Shown here: positions 1-11,195 of the stretch, in pieces
How the letters are laid out: each line of letters begins with the position of its first letter
Numbering within the stretch: position 1 is the stretch's first letter
Source of the DNA: Triatoma infestans
Taxonomy: Eukaryota > Arthropoda > Insecta > Hemiptera > Reduviidae
Assembly: GCA_011037195.1 (NCBI GenBank)
Contig: JAAEAF010003762.1
Coordinates: 289,584-353,583 of the forward strand
Direction of reading: 5' to 3'
DNA length: 64,000 bases
The notes under the pieces: model-generated
What the model saw: the letters and a program-made list of their open reading frames with translations, nothing else
What the model was told of the DNA's origin: nothing
The model's database searches: none
Position numbers and translations under genes: made by a program

Positions 1-224
1 TAGGTGGCGGACAAGTGCATTGGTAGGTGGCGGACAAGTGCATTGGTAGGGGGGACAAGTGCATTGGTAGGTGGGGACAAGTGCATTGGTAGGTGGCGGA
101 CAAGTGCATTGGTAGGTGGCGGACAAGTGCATTGGTAGGTGGCGGACAAGTGCATTGGTAGGTGGCGGACAAGTGCATTGGTAGGTGGCGGACAAGTGCA
201 TTGGTAGGTGGCGGACAAGTGCAT
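1..224. repeat. 23-bp minisatellite, about 10 units, cut by the window edge
   Basis: The unit taggtggcggacaagtgcat plus tgg is repeated head to tail from the first base. Units 3 and 4 are shortened to 21 and 22 bp by loss of bases in the ggtggcgg part; the others are almost identical. The array stops at 224 in a truncated unit. Its true 5' extent lies outside the window. Such homogeneity suggests recent expansion. Confidence 0.97.
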
Positions 225-1134
225 AGTAGGTAGAGAATGATTACTTTGAAAAGGGGTCAATAATACTAAACACCCAACATTCGAATATTACGTCTCAAAA
301 TACTCAGAGCCACCTAAAAATATTTTTTTACAGAAAAATGTTACAAATAAAAATGATAGGTTTATATCTGTGCATTTGATAAAGGAAATGGTTATAATCA
401 TTTTCCAGAAAATTCCAAAAAACTAAAAAACTTATTCTGTAACTGCAGAGTATTTCCTGCACATATTGCCCCCACCCCGTTTGTTCAAATCATGGAATCG
501 CCAGATCTTTCAGTCATCCTAAGCATTATAGAGTTCAAAACTAAAGAGAACATTATTTTTTTTATAAGATATCACACCCGCTAACCGTTTTCTTCAAATT
601 TGGAATTCTGGCAATGTTTCTAATATATATTAATTAGTATTACATAGGTTGCAGAACAGATTGTACATTAGTTTACAGGAAAGTTTGTCATTAAAGATAG
701 TTTAGCTTCTGTTTGAACATATATTTACAACACATAACAAAAATTTAACGTTTTTGTTTACATGAAAAAATGTATACATATTTTTTTGAAATGTTGTGCA
801 TTAAATTAAACGTAAGAAGTTGGTCGCAATTATTTATAACACTTCCTTATTATTTAGTAAAATTAGAGAAAGAAAAACATATTTACATAATAAATCAAAG
901 AGATTGCAATGAAATTTAAGCGCTAGGTAATTTGTATTTTATGTACATCTCTTCTAAAAACATAAAATGTCAATTTTGAAACAACTTGAAAGTGCTACAG
1001 TCACTTCAATCAAGCGTAGAATTAATTTTGGAATTTTATACTGAACATAATTTCAGAGAAAATTAGATGTCAGATATAATGAATAGAGATATAATGAAGT
1101 GTGATTTGACGGTGTGATATTGCAGCAGGCCGCC
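225..1134. other. A+T-rich noncoding stretch with a degraded family H module
   Basis: No open reading frame of note. Around 335-470 the sequence (tgttacaaataaaaatgat, then a stretch resembling the family H module) matches the internal module of the repeat described at 6800-7774, + orientation. The rest shows nothing I recognise. Confidence 0.5.
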
Positions 1135-1265
1135 CTCTGTCAGTTTGCCACTCAACTAAAAGAGTGAAAATCACCTCCATAGGAAAACTTTTGCATTTCC
1201 AGAAAGAAGTCTTTGAAGTATTAATTACAAAGTGAATTACCTTGGATAATAAGGTAGTAATATAT

Positions 1266-1296
<31 letters not shown>

Positions 1297-1500
1297 CTAT
1301 ATAATCGTGTCGTATCTGTTCTGTGTGTGAGAGTGTTATGAACAAATATCTTTAAAAAACAAACAGAAAACCCAAAAACTGATATTCCGTTAAGGAACTA
1401 GGTTTCAGTTCTAATCCCTTGACCGGAATTGCGACTTTATTGAATAATTTCTTGAGTTCTTTGTAATTTTCTGCAGGACAGCTTCATTTCATGTGATAAT
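1135..1500 (-). repeat. Left arm of a ~1.7-kb fold-back
   Basis: Read on the reverse strand, this stretch aligns with 2562-2840 on the + strand. Shared landmarks in order are ctgcagaaaattacaaagaa, a caataaagtcgcaattccgg block, the ttaacggaat block, ttattatccaaggtaatt and tgcaaaagttttcctatgg. I estimate about 75-80% identity by eye with indels, so this is an old inverted pair. A TA microsatellite sits where the right arm has a CA microsatellite. Confidence 0.8.
1259..1296. repeat. (TA)n microsatellite
   Basis: Nearly uninterrupted TA dinucleotides inside the left fold-back arm. Confidence 0.95.
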
Positions 1501-2336
1501 TCGCCAGTTATTATATTCTACTAAAAATGGGAAACATTCCGAAATGATTAAGGGAAAAAATGCAAACAATCGTGATCCAGAAATCCAACCAAAATAAGGA
1601 TCAAAGAACTATACACTAGTTTTTGATTAGAATTCATTCGTTTATATAGTGTAGAGTTATATGGTATAGTTTCTATTTAATATAGTTCAGGTGCAAAGAG
1701 CCATTGATGTTTTAATGTCTTTGGATAAATTTAAATAAAAAGATAAAAATACTACAGCGACTATTGAAAACGAAAGAAATTTTGCCCATGGCGATTACAC
1801 CTTCCATCTTATATCTTCAGCCTGGATAGACAATAAATTAAAAAGAGTAATTACATTTAAATAAATTTATTAAATAAATTGTGTTTAATTAAATTTCCAT
1901 ACAGCTACCTTGCTAATTTATTAAAATAATTAATTCCTTTATAAGTTTATTAATTTATTTTACATTTAATTCTTTAAATTTAATTCATTTTCCAGTTGGA
2001 AGTTATCTCTGTGAAAATTAAAATTTATAATTTATTCTAAATTTATTATTAAGCGCAATAATAATTTAAACACTGATCATAATAATTTTATTTATAATGT
2101 TAGCTGACTCTTTTATTAAACAAAAAACCTGCTGTGGAACATTCACTGACAGAAAATATTACAATTGTAATGGATGTATTTTCCACAATCTTCTTCAAAT
2201 ATTTACTCAACGTTTAAAAGCAAAAATACAAATACTTGTGGGGATCATATTTGTTGGTTTATAGGGCATGAGGATTGAGTGACACAAACTCTGCCAGTCC
2301 AGCGAAACTAATAGTGACAGTTTAAGATTTTGAACC
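1501..2336. other. A+T-rich spacer inside the fold-back
   Basis: Very A+T-rich, especially 1850-2100. No coding, RNA or regulatory feature that I can support. Confidence 0.5.
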
Positions 2337-2490
2337 TAACTCACAGATACTTGCCACATAACTCAGAGTTACTTCCCACCTAACTCACAGATACTTTCCA
2401 CCTAACTCAAAGTTACTTCCCACCTAACTCACAGATACTTGCCACCTAATTCACAAATACTTCCCACCTAGCTCACACATACTTCCCACC
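2337..2490. repeat. 22-bp minisatellite, 7 units, with a 44-bp higher-order pattern
   Basis: Seven exact 22-bp steps of the form taactcacagatacttcccac plus one c. Units 1, 3 and 5 carry cacagata while units 2 and 4 carry cagagtta or caaagtta, so the first five units alternate as 44-bp dimers. The last two units have diverged (cacaaata, cacacata). It lies inside the spacer of the 1135-2840 fold-back. Confidence 0.95.
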
Positions 2491-2561
2491 TAAAAAATTC
2501 TTTCACTTAAAAAAAAAAATTCATTCAAACATACATGTGATAGGCCTTTATGAAAATCGTT

Positions 2562-2840
2562 GGAGCTGTTCTGCAGAAAATTGCAAAGAACTCTAGAAAT
2601 TATTCAATAAAGTCGCAATTCCGGTTAAGGGATTTGGACTGAAACGTAGTATCTTAACGGAATGCCAGTTATTTTTTGTTTAAGATATTCTGTTAACAAC
2701 ACACTCTCTCTCTCACATACGTACACACACACACGTCAATCTTATTATCCAAGATAATTAATTTTCTAATTAATCAGTTCAAAAACTTCTTTCATGGATA
2801 TGCAAATGTTTTCCTATGGTGGGGTTGAAATGAAATTGTT
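2562..2840 (+). repeat. Right arm of the ~1.7-kb fold-back
   Basis: Inverted partner of 1135-1500 (see there). It opens with gttggagctgttctgcagaa, a variant of the family H internal module, which suggests that the whole fold-back is an old derivative of that family. A short CA tract lies at the point where the left arm has TA repeats. Confidence 0.8.
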
Positions 2841-3162
2841 AATAAAAGAAGTATATTGGTATATAACTCTTACAATAATATTGTATTACATAATATACGA
2901 AACGGTAAGATTTACATAGACCTCATTACAGCCGATGAAACCCATAATGACTGTTAATAGTAAAGCTGTTAAAGAGCAGATATGATGTTGGTAAAGGGGG
3001 CTATCTGGCCGCAACTAACGTTTCGCCAGATCCACTTGAAACCTGAAGCTGTCCAAAGCAAATATACAATTCTAGGTAAATACAAATCTCATTAGTGTAA
3101 TAATAACATGAGTTGAAGCGTTCGTAAACAGCTAGCCTTGCACAACTACAAGCTCGCCCTGC

Positions 3163-3166
<4 letters not shown>

Positions 3167-3214
<48 letters not shown>

Positions 3215-3239
3215 ACACAATATATATATATATATATAC
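3167..3239. repeat. (AC)n then (TA)n compound microsatellite
   Basis: About 21 AC units interrupted once by AT, then nine TA units. Confidence 0.97.
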
Positions 3240-3764
3240 TCATTCCATATCGAGTATTATATATTAGAATGTTGTAAGGTAATACCGAAGGGAGTTAGTA
3301 ATGTATAAACTCAATTTAATACTTTAATACGTAATTATAATTAATATGCTTCATAATGTTCTGAAGTCAATTATGAGAATGCTCGACTTTTTTTTTGGAT
3401 TAAAATATTGTCCTTTATTAAACATAATCATTAATTACATTAATTAGAGTAGATATAGATAATTAATTGTATGCAGTCTCGAGTAAGAGAAAGTCTTGTG
3501 TATGTAGATATTTTTATTTGATTTTCATTTGTTTAATTCTTTTTTTCCCCAATTTTAAGTAAATACTCGAATCCGATTGACCGATTTGCCCCTGCCGAGA
3601 GCCGAGTATATATATAGTTCTTCCAGAGAATTTTCTTCTTTTTATTGTTTATTTTTTAGTTGACAGAAAATTGAAAATAGAAAAATACAACAAATAAGTG
3701 CTTCAATTGCTTTCTAACCGATACTTAATGGGTTTCAATAGAACCTTAATAGTTCCAGTGAATA
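3240..3764. other. A+T-rich noncoding stretch with a family H terminus
   Basis: At 3483-3512 the sequence gtaagagaaagtcttgtgta is the reverse-complement form of the family H 5' terminus. Nothing else recognised. Confidence 0.45.
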
Positions 3765-5105
3765 TTGCAAGAGCTCTCAGTAGCAAAGTCTGTTATAAGC
3801 TCATTTGCCAACAGACCAATTAAGTCATTGTTTTTGATTCACTTTACCATCAGGCTATTATATAAAAATATCCACCACTCCACATTTACGTCCAAGGCGT
3901 TGCAAGAGCAGTTGTGGCACGACTACAACAGGGACAAGTTCCCATTTATCCCAGGCATACTGGGAATTACCAAGACCTAAAGGGGGAGCTGAAGGCGGGT
4001 CCCGATTTTGGGACATAATGACTCCTAGGTATGACTTCCAAAAACCCTTCAAAGTTTTGATATTAAACAGATGGGCATGGAAGAACGGGCCGCCAGTTAC
4101 AGGCCCTTGGTACACGGACGGGTCCAAGATGGAAGATGGAGTAGGAGCCGGCGTGTACGGGGCTCATCCGAGATGTAATATCTCGGTGAGCCTGGGAAGG
4201 CTAGCTACGGTCTTTCAGGCGGAGCTAGTCGCGATTATTATCTGCGCCGCCGAAATAAGAAGACGGGGAGTGCATAACTCCAGAGTCGTCATTTATTCGG
4301 ATAGCCAGGCTGCTCTGCGGGCAATTGACTCGTGGGAGATCAGCTCAAGGCTGGTGTGGGACTGCCTAGGTGCACTCAGGGAAATTAGTAGCCATAATAA
4401 GGTCTTCCTGGTTTGGGTACCTGGGCACTCGGGTTACAGAGGCAATGAGGCGGCGGACCGCCTGGCCCGGGAGGGTTCAATGAGAGCACTTATCGGGCCG
4501 GAGCCGTTCTGTGGCGTCTCAAGATGCCTCAGGAGTGCATACATTAAGACATGGATGCAGGACCGATCAAGGGAATGGTAGGTCAAAACATCAGGCCAGA
4601 GGCAGGCGAAAAAGTTTATCTATAGCCACTCGCCCAAGCTAACTGCGGAATTACTCCAATTAGGCCGGGCGGCCATAAGGATAGTAGTTGGCGTTCTCAC
4701 TGGCCAATGTAGATTAAATAAGCACATGCATCGCATGGGCCTGGCAACGGATAGCCTGTGTAGGTTTTGTCAGGAGGAAGAGGAGACGGCACTGCACGTG
4801 GTATGTCAGTGCGAGGGGCTGGTATGGCTAAGGTACCGCCTCTTTGGTAAAGAGAAGCTGGTGCCAACAAGCCTCAGCCGGGGCCCCCTCTCGGACCTAT
4901 TAAGTCTTCTAAGGCAAGCAGGACTCGAGAGGGTGCTCTGATGGCAGGTACCCTAATTGACCACCTGGGACCCCCCCAACTCCACAGTCCGATAAAGGAC
5001 AGGATAGGGGGAGGGTCTCCAACTAGGGGGGTGCCACAATAGATCCTTGGGGTGTCGCGGTGACGTAGGCTGAAGAGCCAATTCCCCCGTTAGAATCTAA
5101 TCTAA
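3765..5105 (+). pseudogene. 5'-truncated LINE tail: RNase H domain, Cys/His motif and 3' UTR
   Basis: From 4018 one frame runs to the stop at 4939-4941, broken only by a TAG at 4579-4581. It encodes a retroelement RNase H with all four acidic residues visible: Y-T-D-G-S (D codon 4117), F-Q-A-E-L, Y-S-D-S-Q (D codon 4300), and G-N-E-A-A-D-R (D codon 4456), the last preceded by V-W-V-P-G-H-S-G. After the TAG the same frame continues through L-T-G-Q-C-R-L-N and a zinc-knuckle-like C-R-F-C...H-V-V-C-Q-C near 4759-4815. This domain order is known from I/R1-type non-LTR retrotransposons. The protein cleaves RNA in RNA/DNA hybrids during target-primed reverse transcription. The 3' UTR is G+C-rich and ends in aatctaatctaatct at about 5095-5110, a typical short-repeat LINE tail. 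The reading at 3885-3980 is in another frame and its membership is less certain. There is no RT domain, so it is truncated at the 5' end. The clade is not assigned. Confidence 0.88.
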
Positions 5106-5302
5106 TCTATATAAAAATAATTATTATCTTTGAAAAAGTTTAGGGTTCCGAGAAATAGTTCATTCTTTAAAGTATAATAGTAAGAATATTTTCTAATTTG
5201 CCACACCCACACACACACAGAAATAGAAGTTAAAGAAACGTATAAAAAATATAGAATAATAAAAGGTTTTTGAAGAAGATAGCTACATCACAGAGCAGCC
5301 AG

Positions 5303-5826
5303 GAAGGCGATGTAAATGGTTACATCCTGCATTAGTTCCAGAGATAAAAACTTGAGAAGAATTTCGGAATAAATATTTTGAGAGCGCTCTAATAATTTAC
5401 ACAGATGGAAGTAGAATAGGCAATAAAGTAGGCTCGGCATTTGTCATATATAATTGGTGATGAAGTTGCAGCAAGGAAATACAGTCTTGGGGAAAATTGC
5501 TCTAATAATCAGGCAGAATTAATGGCCATCAGTAATTCCTTAGAATTCCTTTTAAATTCAAAATTATTACACAGTGGTATTGATAAATTTGTAAATAGTA
5601 TTGAATTTGAAAGACTTTTAATATAAATTCTTATTTGTAATTAATCGCATAGCATATATATATTAAGAATAATTATTAATTGTAATAATAGAGTAATGAA
5701 TTGTGTATATAAATGTTCTGATTTTATTTGTAACTAATATATTAATTGTAAATTTATGAATTGAGTATTCATAAAAGCATGTTAATATACATTATGTATG
5801 GGACCTGCTGAAATAAATAAATAAAA
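5303..5826 (+). pseudogene. Second, different LINE tail: broken RNase H fragment plus A+T-rich 3' UTR
   Basis: The frame starting near 5303 reads through I-I-Y-T-D-G-S-R-I-G-N-K-V-G to S-A-F-V-I-Y, with a TGA at about 5351. A frameshift near 5445 then leads into N-N-Q-A-E-L-M-A-I. These are the first two acidic blocks of a retroelement RNase H. The third and fourth blocks are missing because the sequence passes into A+T-rich DNA after about 5580. The tail ends in cctgctgaaataaataaata at about 5805-5826, which looks like a LINE 3' end. Its base composition is much more A+T-rich than the LINE tail just upstream, so this is a separate family lying head-to-tail with it. Not functional. Confidence 0.72.
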
Positions 5827-6189
5827 CCAAACACACATTCATACACACAGGCAGCGGCACATACTGTTCAAACCCAAGGTTACTATTATTTTTATATAAA
5901 CTGTTTCTACTTTCTCTAATCCTGGTATTGTGATAGTGTCCAATGTTCGAAATTGAGATTTTACAGAAAGGACATATTTTGAGAGCCTCTGAGTATGAAA
6001 AATAAACATTTTAGCGAATGGCCCCTCTCTCGCTCACACTTTGCAGTGTGTGTGAAAAATATCGTAGGAAATATCGTGGGAAAAATATCGTGTGTGTATC
6101 GAAAAATCGTAGGAAGATCAAATTCGGTATCGTGTTTGCGTACTGTTGCCACCGCTGACACGGAAATCCATCAAATCGAAGTGTTACTT
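5827..6189. other. No gene; short repeated atcgt motifs
   Basis: At 6059-6115 the words atcgtaggaaatatcgtggg, aaaatatcgtgtg and aaaatcgtaggaag form a loose internal repeat. Open frames here are short and unrecognised. Confidence 0.4.
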
Positions 6190-6600
6190 CATCCCTATTG
6201 AATTTTTTTCTTTTTTTCAATTTTTTCGCGATTTTCTCTAAAAAAGCTCCAATAATTTTCTATAACTTTCTAATTTGAAAGACTTTTAAAATAAATTCTT
6301 ATTTGTAATTAATGGCAACCACCACAACAAATTTTCTATAAATTTCGATATTTCTAAAACAGCTAAATGCCTATCACTTTTATTTAAAACATTTTTTTTC
6401 AAGAAGACAGATTTGGTGGGGGCTTCTACGGAAACAGTAAACGTTAGATTTCCTCATAAAGTACCACTTCATTAAAATGTATGGTTCTAGCACCTTTATA
6501 ATATCAATACAAATTAGAAGTATTCATAGAATTCCAAATTTAAAGAAAATCGTTTTACCGGAAGTGGTCTATGCAATTGGTTTTCTAAGTATTTTTTAAA
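6190..6600 (-). repeat. Degraded family H module, reverse orientation
   Basis: On the reverse strand it shows attattggagcttttttaga, gaaaatcgcgaaaaaattga and aataaaagtgataggcattt, matching the module consensus of the copies at 6800 and 22814. At 6269-6310 it also contains a ~42-bp near-copy of 5600-5641 (see findings). Confidence 0.6.
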
Positions 6601-6799
6601 ATTTTCTTAGAAACGACAATAATGATTTCCTTAAACTTGTAATGTTAACTGCACTTTAATGTACTTGTAATTTGTCACTTTGGTTTGAAATATTACGTAT
6701 CTGTTGAAATTTTTAAGAGTATACTGTGCATTATTTAATATTATTGGCGCTGTCTTCTTGGTTGTTTCACGCTTTTATTCTTCTTCATTAGAAAAAAAA

Positions 6800-7774
6800 A
6801 TCTGGTGTGAAACACTCATACAATTTTCTCTAACTCCAGTTTTCAAAAATGTAATTGACAAAGTATAGATAGGATACCAAATTTAATGAAATTTGTCAGG
6901 ATTTTTTGGAGAAAATCACAAAAACTGAAAAAACTGTTCACTAAAAACACACTTCCGGTTTACTAATTTTCCGGAACTTGAATTTTGGCAATCAATTTAT
7001 TTCTAATTAATTTTGTTTAGGATTGTAAGATGGTTTAATCAACTAGGATAGCACATTGGAGGCAAACATAACCCTACCCCTTCGTCAAAAACCTACTTAA
7101 ATGAAATGTTTCACTCGGAGAAATGTTTCAAATAAAAGTGGTAGCTCTGTATATACTTAGTTTAAAGAAAATCGTTGGAGCCGTTTTAGAAAAATAGCAG
7201 AAAATTGAAAAATACTTTTCAGTAACAACGCACTTCCAGTCATCTGATTTCCTTCAAACTCGGAATTTCAACAACATATTTAATTCTAATTAATATTATT
7301 TAGATGATAGAATTCTGTAAACTGAAATAGTACTTTACAGGACAACCTAACCCCGCTCCCCCCCCCAAATGTGCCCTTAAATGCATTTTCCCGGAGAAAT
7401 GTTTCAAATAAAAATTGTAGATCTTTGTATGTGCAGTTGATATAGTAAGTTTAAAGAAAACCGTTGGAGCCATTTTCGAGAAAATTCAAAAAAGTGAAAA
7501 AAGAAAAATATTCAGTCAAGTGGTACTTCCGGTTGAGGAATTTTGACAGATAACGTACTGTCGGATGCGATAGTGATACCCAACAGGAAATCAAGTTTGA
7601 ACTTTCTGTGATTTTTCGTTTTTGAGCTATGCTATTCATATATATACACACACACCACTTGCTAAACTTGGAATCTAAAAACTTGGAACCTAAAACGGAT
7701 ATTTCCGGTGAAAACTCGATATCGAAAATTTGAAACGATTACAAAATGTCCTCTTACTAGGAGTAAGAGAAAGT
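6800..7774 (+). mobile_element. Family H non-autonomous element, near-complete copy 1
   Basis: The element opens with atctggtgtgaaacactcat, in which GTGTGA and TCATAC are nearly self-complementary. Three successive internal modules follow, each with a G-rich/A-rich block (gaaaatcgttggagcc), an aaaactgaaaaa-type stretch and then cacttccggtt or a variant at 6950, 7231 and 7524. The spacing is therefore 281 and 293 bp. A short CA tract lies at 7645-7657. The copy ends in ctcttactaggagtaagaga at 7751-7770 plus aagt, a palindrome whose right half GTAAGAGAAAGT is the inverted form of the 5' subterminal ACTTTCTCTTAC. It has no coding capacity. The architecture resembles non-autonomous Helentron derivatives (HINE/DINE-1) or molluscan pearl-type repeats. 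That classification is an inference. Confidence 0.75.
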
Positions 7775-9250
7775 AAAAAATGGTGATAACAGTGGTAATA
7801 ATAATTGTTACATAGAAAACAAACTATCCTAAATTTAGTTTATGTAATGCCCTAATTAGGTTCGATTCGGCTTCTGTCCCCCATTTAAATGATTGATGCC
7901 CTGCTACTTTTCATTTTCTTCTTTGTTTGTATTTTATTACATGACGTCATTTATATTATGGCAATTAATCAGTTGTGATTGATGGAATTCGTTTGACAGT
8001 GGAATTTAATTGGCCAACAGTAGCGGCAGTAGGTGCCCGTAATGCGATCCTCCTTCAGTGCTATACTACAACGCAGCACCATGCAAATTCATTTTCTAGA
8101 TAAATGTTACAGTGGTAATCTATTTTTTCCCGCCTCTAAATAATTCAGGGTCTTTTAAATTTTATTGGTGTATAAAAATTTGAAACAGAAAGGCTTGCTC
8201 TCTCACTCTCTCTCTCTCCCTCTCCTGAACTGCAATTAAAGTTTTACTACACGTGCTTCTAGTGCTTCAAGAGAATTGATTGCAGCCTTGAAAGATATTC
8301 GAAATTGTGTTATCACGAAAAGAGATGCTTCAAACACACGTGAGTCTGAAAAAATGGTTTATTGAAATAGGGTTTGTGGGTTCTAAGTGTATGTTCATGG
8401 CATACTCAAAAATCGAAAATTTCTAAGTACCTTAACTTGATATTCCGTTTAGACAATACCCTTTAACCGGAAGTTTCACTTTATTATATGCATGTTTGTA
8501 TGCAACAGCATAGCTCAAAAACGAAAAATCGATGAAAGTTTAAACTCGACATTCCGTTTGGTGCAGGAGTTATGGGCCACATAGGAAGCTCTAACCCAGC
8601 AATAACTCCAGAGATCAGTTTTCACTGTAAGTGTAAATCCAGTCCACCAGACCTTTTTTTCAGTAATGGATTTTGAAAGTGTAATTACAAGAACATAACT
8701 AATTGAAATGGCGCATATCTTTTTCATAACTAGGACGCTATTATCCTTACAAGATCTTGCACTCCTCAATAATATTTGCTCACCCAGTCTTATTCCAACC
8801 TAACCTATACCATTTCCTAACTCCTATCGTTCTTATATCACTCTCCATTCCATAATATATGGGTATGCGATAATTTACATAAGGACCTTTATCTATTCTA
8901 AATTTTCCCAGTTGAACGAGCTCTAAAGGCTCTCGCTATTACAGTTAGCTCTAAAAGTGGGGTTTTAGGCCCTTGGATTTGAACGAAATCCGCTTTTGAT
9001 CCGCGGGATATTACAGACCGCTTAGTATGCCGAAACTTTAGTCAATCCTTTTAATTTTTTAAGAAACCGAACTCCTGTAGCCAGTAAATCAACTGTTTTT
9101 CTACCCAGGCAGTCATTTGTTCGTTTCAGGTCTATAAAAAAATAGTGAGTGGAAACATCAGATAAAGTACAGACAAATTGTTATTTTGATATACACAGAT
9201 TTAAAATTAGTATTAAACGAGTGTGATTGAAACTTCAGACTAATTCAAAA
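7775..9250. other. Noncoding; (CT)n tract and degraded family H scraps
   Basis: A CT-rich microsatellite lies at 8197-8225. Stretches at 8390-8480 and 8510-8600 contain the gatattccgttt motif and wording shared with the fold-back arms at 1.4 and 2.6 kb. No gene seen. Confidence 0.45.
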
Positions 9251-10296
9251 ACTTTACAAACAGCAATTAAAAGTGAAACAAATGAAACAATTGAAAGCCA
9301 TCATACTGTGCACAAACAACAACAAAACTAGGAACAGTCTAGTAATGAACTTAAATTAAGACTTTGATTAAATAATGGGAGGCAGCAGAGTACAGGAGTG
9401 ATAGGCAGAACTATCTAGACCAAGGGAGGAGAATTGTTAGCTAGGTCTTTCTCGTCAACTGTGCTAACGGGGAGTTCCAAAACAAAGTTAGCACATGCCG
9501 ATAGTGTGGATGTGCCAAACACACTGACAAACCGGGAAGATGCTTTTGACAGTGACTAGGTTGGGTATCACACAGTGTAGAAATGGTTGGAGCACTGTAG
9601 AAAGGGATGGTATGCCAAGAACGGGCACCCGGCCAGTAAGAACATCTTCATACCCACACACACACACAAGAACACCCTCTCTCAGTGAGTGGGTCTAGAA
9701 TCCAGGGACAATGCACACTGCTACTTCTCTACTGTTTCGGCTGCTTTACTTTATCATTTCATTTCACGACATCACTCCCAACTCTCACCCTGCACTTTTT
9801 CACTTTACTCACTCCCAGCTTCTACAACTACAAAACGGAAGTAAAAAAAAAAAAAAAAAAAATGAGGAAAAACGTAGAAAAAAGTACAACAAAATACCCT
9901 TTCCAGTTGTGAATGGTTGCTCTCGAAATATTTCACGGACCATAATCGTTTCCGCTTTCTTGAGTTTCTTAAACATTAAGTTTTTTCCCCGCCAGGAACC
10001 GGATATATTAAAATAATGCTGATACTTACTCAAAAAAAACTTGTTTTCGTTTTTCCTTCAAGATAAGTCTGCTTGTACCAGCATAAAACTGAATGATCAT
10101 TTCAGTTTCAACAGCAATAAATGGTAGCATCTGTAATATTTCTTTTTCTAACAATGTTCTAGTATGTAAAAATTTAAGGTACTAATTTCTAGAGTGTTTT
10201 ACTCTGTAAAGTTGGAATTATTGCGAATATAATTGGCGGAACAGAAATGAAGCTTATAATATTTTTATTACATCTCCGAATTCGAAAATGACTTTT
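9251..10296. other. Noncoding; poly(A) tract at 9843-9862
   Basis: Only short unrecognised frames. An A run follows ctacaaaacggaagt and may mark an old retroposed tail. A family H 3' terminus in reverse orientation (actttctcttac) lies at 10297-10308. Confidence 0.4.
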
Positions 10297-10308
10297 ACTT
10301 TCTCTTAC

Positions 10309-10869
10309 TGCAATCCTACTGAGATTTTTAAATGCATTTTTTCTTTTTTTTGTCACAGTGCACTGCGCCCAGTCTACTATTTTTTTTTTTCCTTTTGGCG
10401 CATCAACTTCTTGGTTATTAGCGTCCCTAGCCTACTATTGTGCTCCTCTACTGGACCACTCACATACAGCACCCCATCCAAATTAAGGTTCATAGGAGGT
10501 CCCGGTGGTGTAGGCTTAGTAGACAACCTTCACAGAAGGCTTTCTCCAACACCTGCTGACTCTCCAGGTTTCCAAAACTTCTCTGAAAGCGTCGCTATAT
10601 GGATGATTAGGAGGTGTAATGCTGCTACACCATTTGCTACACAATTTGTAGGTGCTATTATGTTTTTAGGCACAGCTTCTTCAGGTACCCTTTGAGTTTA
10701 CAATACCCCCTGAGCATGCGAAGCCTTTGGAGACTACATACATTCTATTATGTATTTTTCATATTTCCTAGGGAAACAGTAATGTTTTTTATGAATGCAT
10801 AGCTTCATATGATGCATATGATGTTCCATGTTATGCAAAGCTTGAAGAAAATCGTTGAAGCTATGTTGA
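10309..10869. other. Unrecognised, with one 135-codon open frame
   Basis: The + strand frame at 10288-10695 is open but low in complexity at its start, and I recognise no motif in it. A + strand family H block (gaagaaaatcgttgaagct) lies near 10842-10860. No gene is called. Confidence 0.35.
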
Positions 10870-11161
10870 AAAATTTTGAACCAAATCTTCGTAACGGTTG
10901 CGCTGATGATCCCTAGAGATTACAGTAAATACGAAATTGTCATCTTTTAGTTCATTTTAAGATTTGGATGAAAGGGCAAAATTTATTGAAAATGTCTTGC
11001 CTGCAGCAAAATCATGAGGAATCGCATCAAAGCTAGATCACTCAATACGTCACATGAGGCGTGACATATCCTCTGATCACAGCGATTCAAACTCAGAGAT
11101 CGAGATCCGTCTAGCTTACACTCCAAGGAAACAGGACGAGAAAGTAGGAGAAGTTAAGAAT

Positions 11162-11195
11162 TATATATAAAAGCTAGCGGCGCTCAACCATCCAG
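11162..11195 (+). promoter_or_regulatory. Core-promoter-like TATA box with a possible initiator, perhaps in a solo LTR
   Basis: TATATATAAAAG at 11162-11173 is followed about 25 bp later by accatccagaag, a plausible initiator. Upstream are a dense G/A-rich block and a CGTCACATGAGGCGTGACAT imperfect palindrome at 11049-11068. No open frame follows. A solo LTR of a Ty3/gypsy-like element is one explanation (TATA then a 5'-leader-like stretch), but I cannot identify LTR ends or a target-site duplication. Confidence 0.35.

Noticed and set aside
1..224. CRISPR array
   Set aside because: The units are contiguous with no unique spacers, and the context is clearly eukaryotic.
3001..3243. 80-codon reverse frame rich in Tyr-Ile and Val-Cys
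   Set aside because: It is the translation of the CA/TA microsatellite. The same holds for frames at 1070, 27276, 28707, 37073-37404 and 51968.
4018..4127. Reverse-strand 89-codon frame at 3858-4127
   Set aside because: It lies opposite the RNase H reading, which has clear motifs. It is a shadow frame.
10288..10695. 135-codon + frame as a possible host gene
   Set aside because: No motif, a low-complexity Phe-rich start, no matching exon signals that I trust, and no conserved neighbours.
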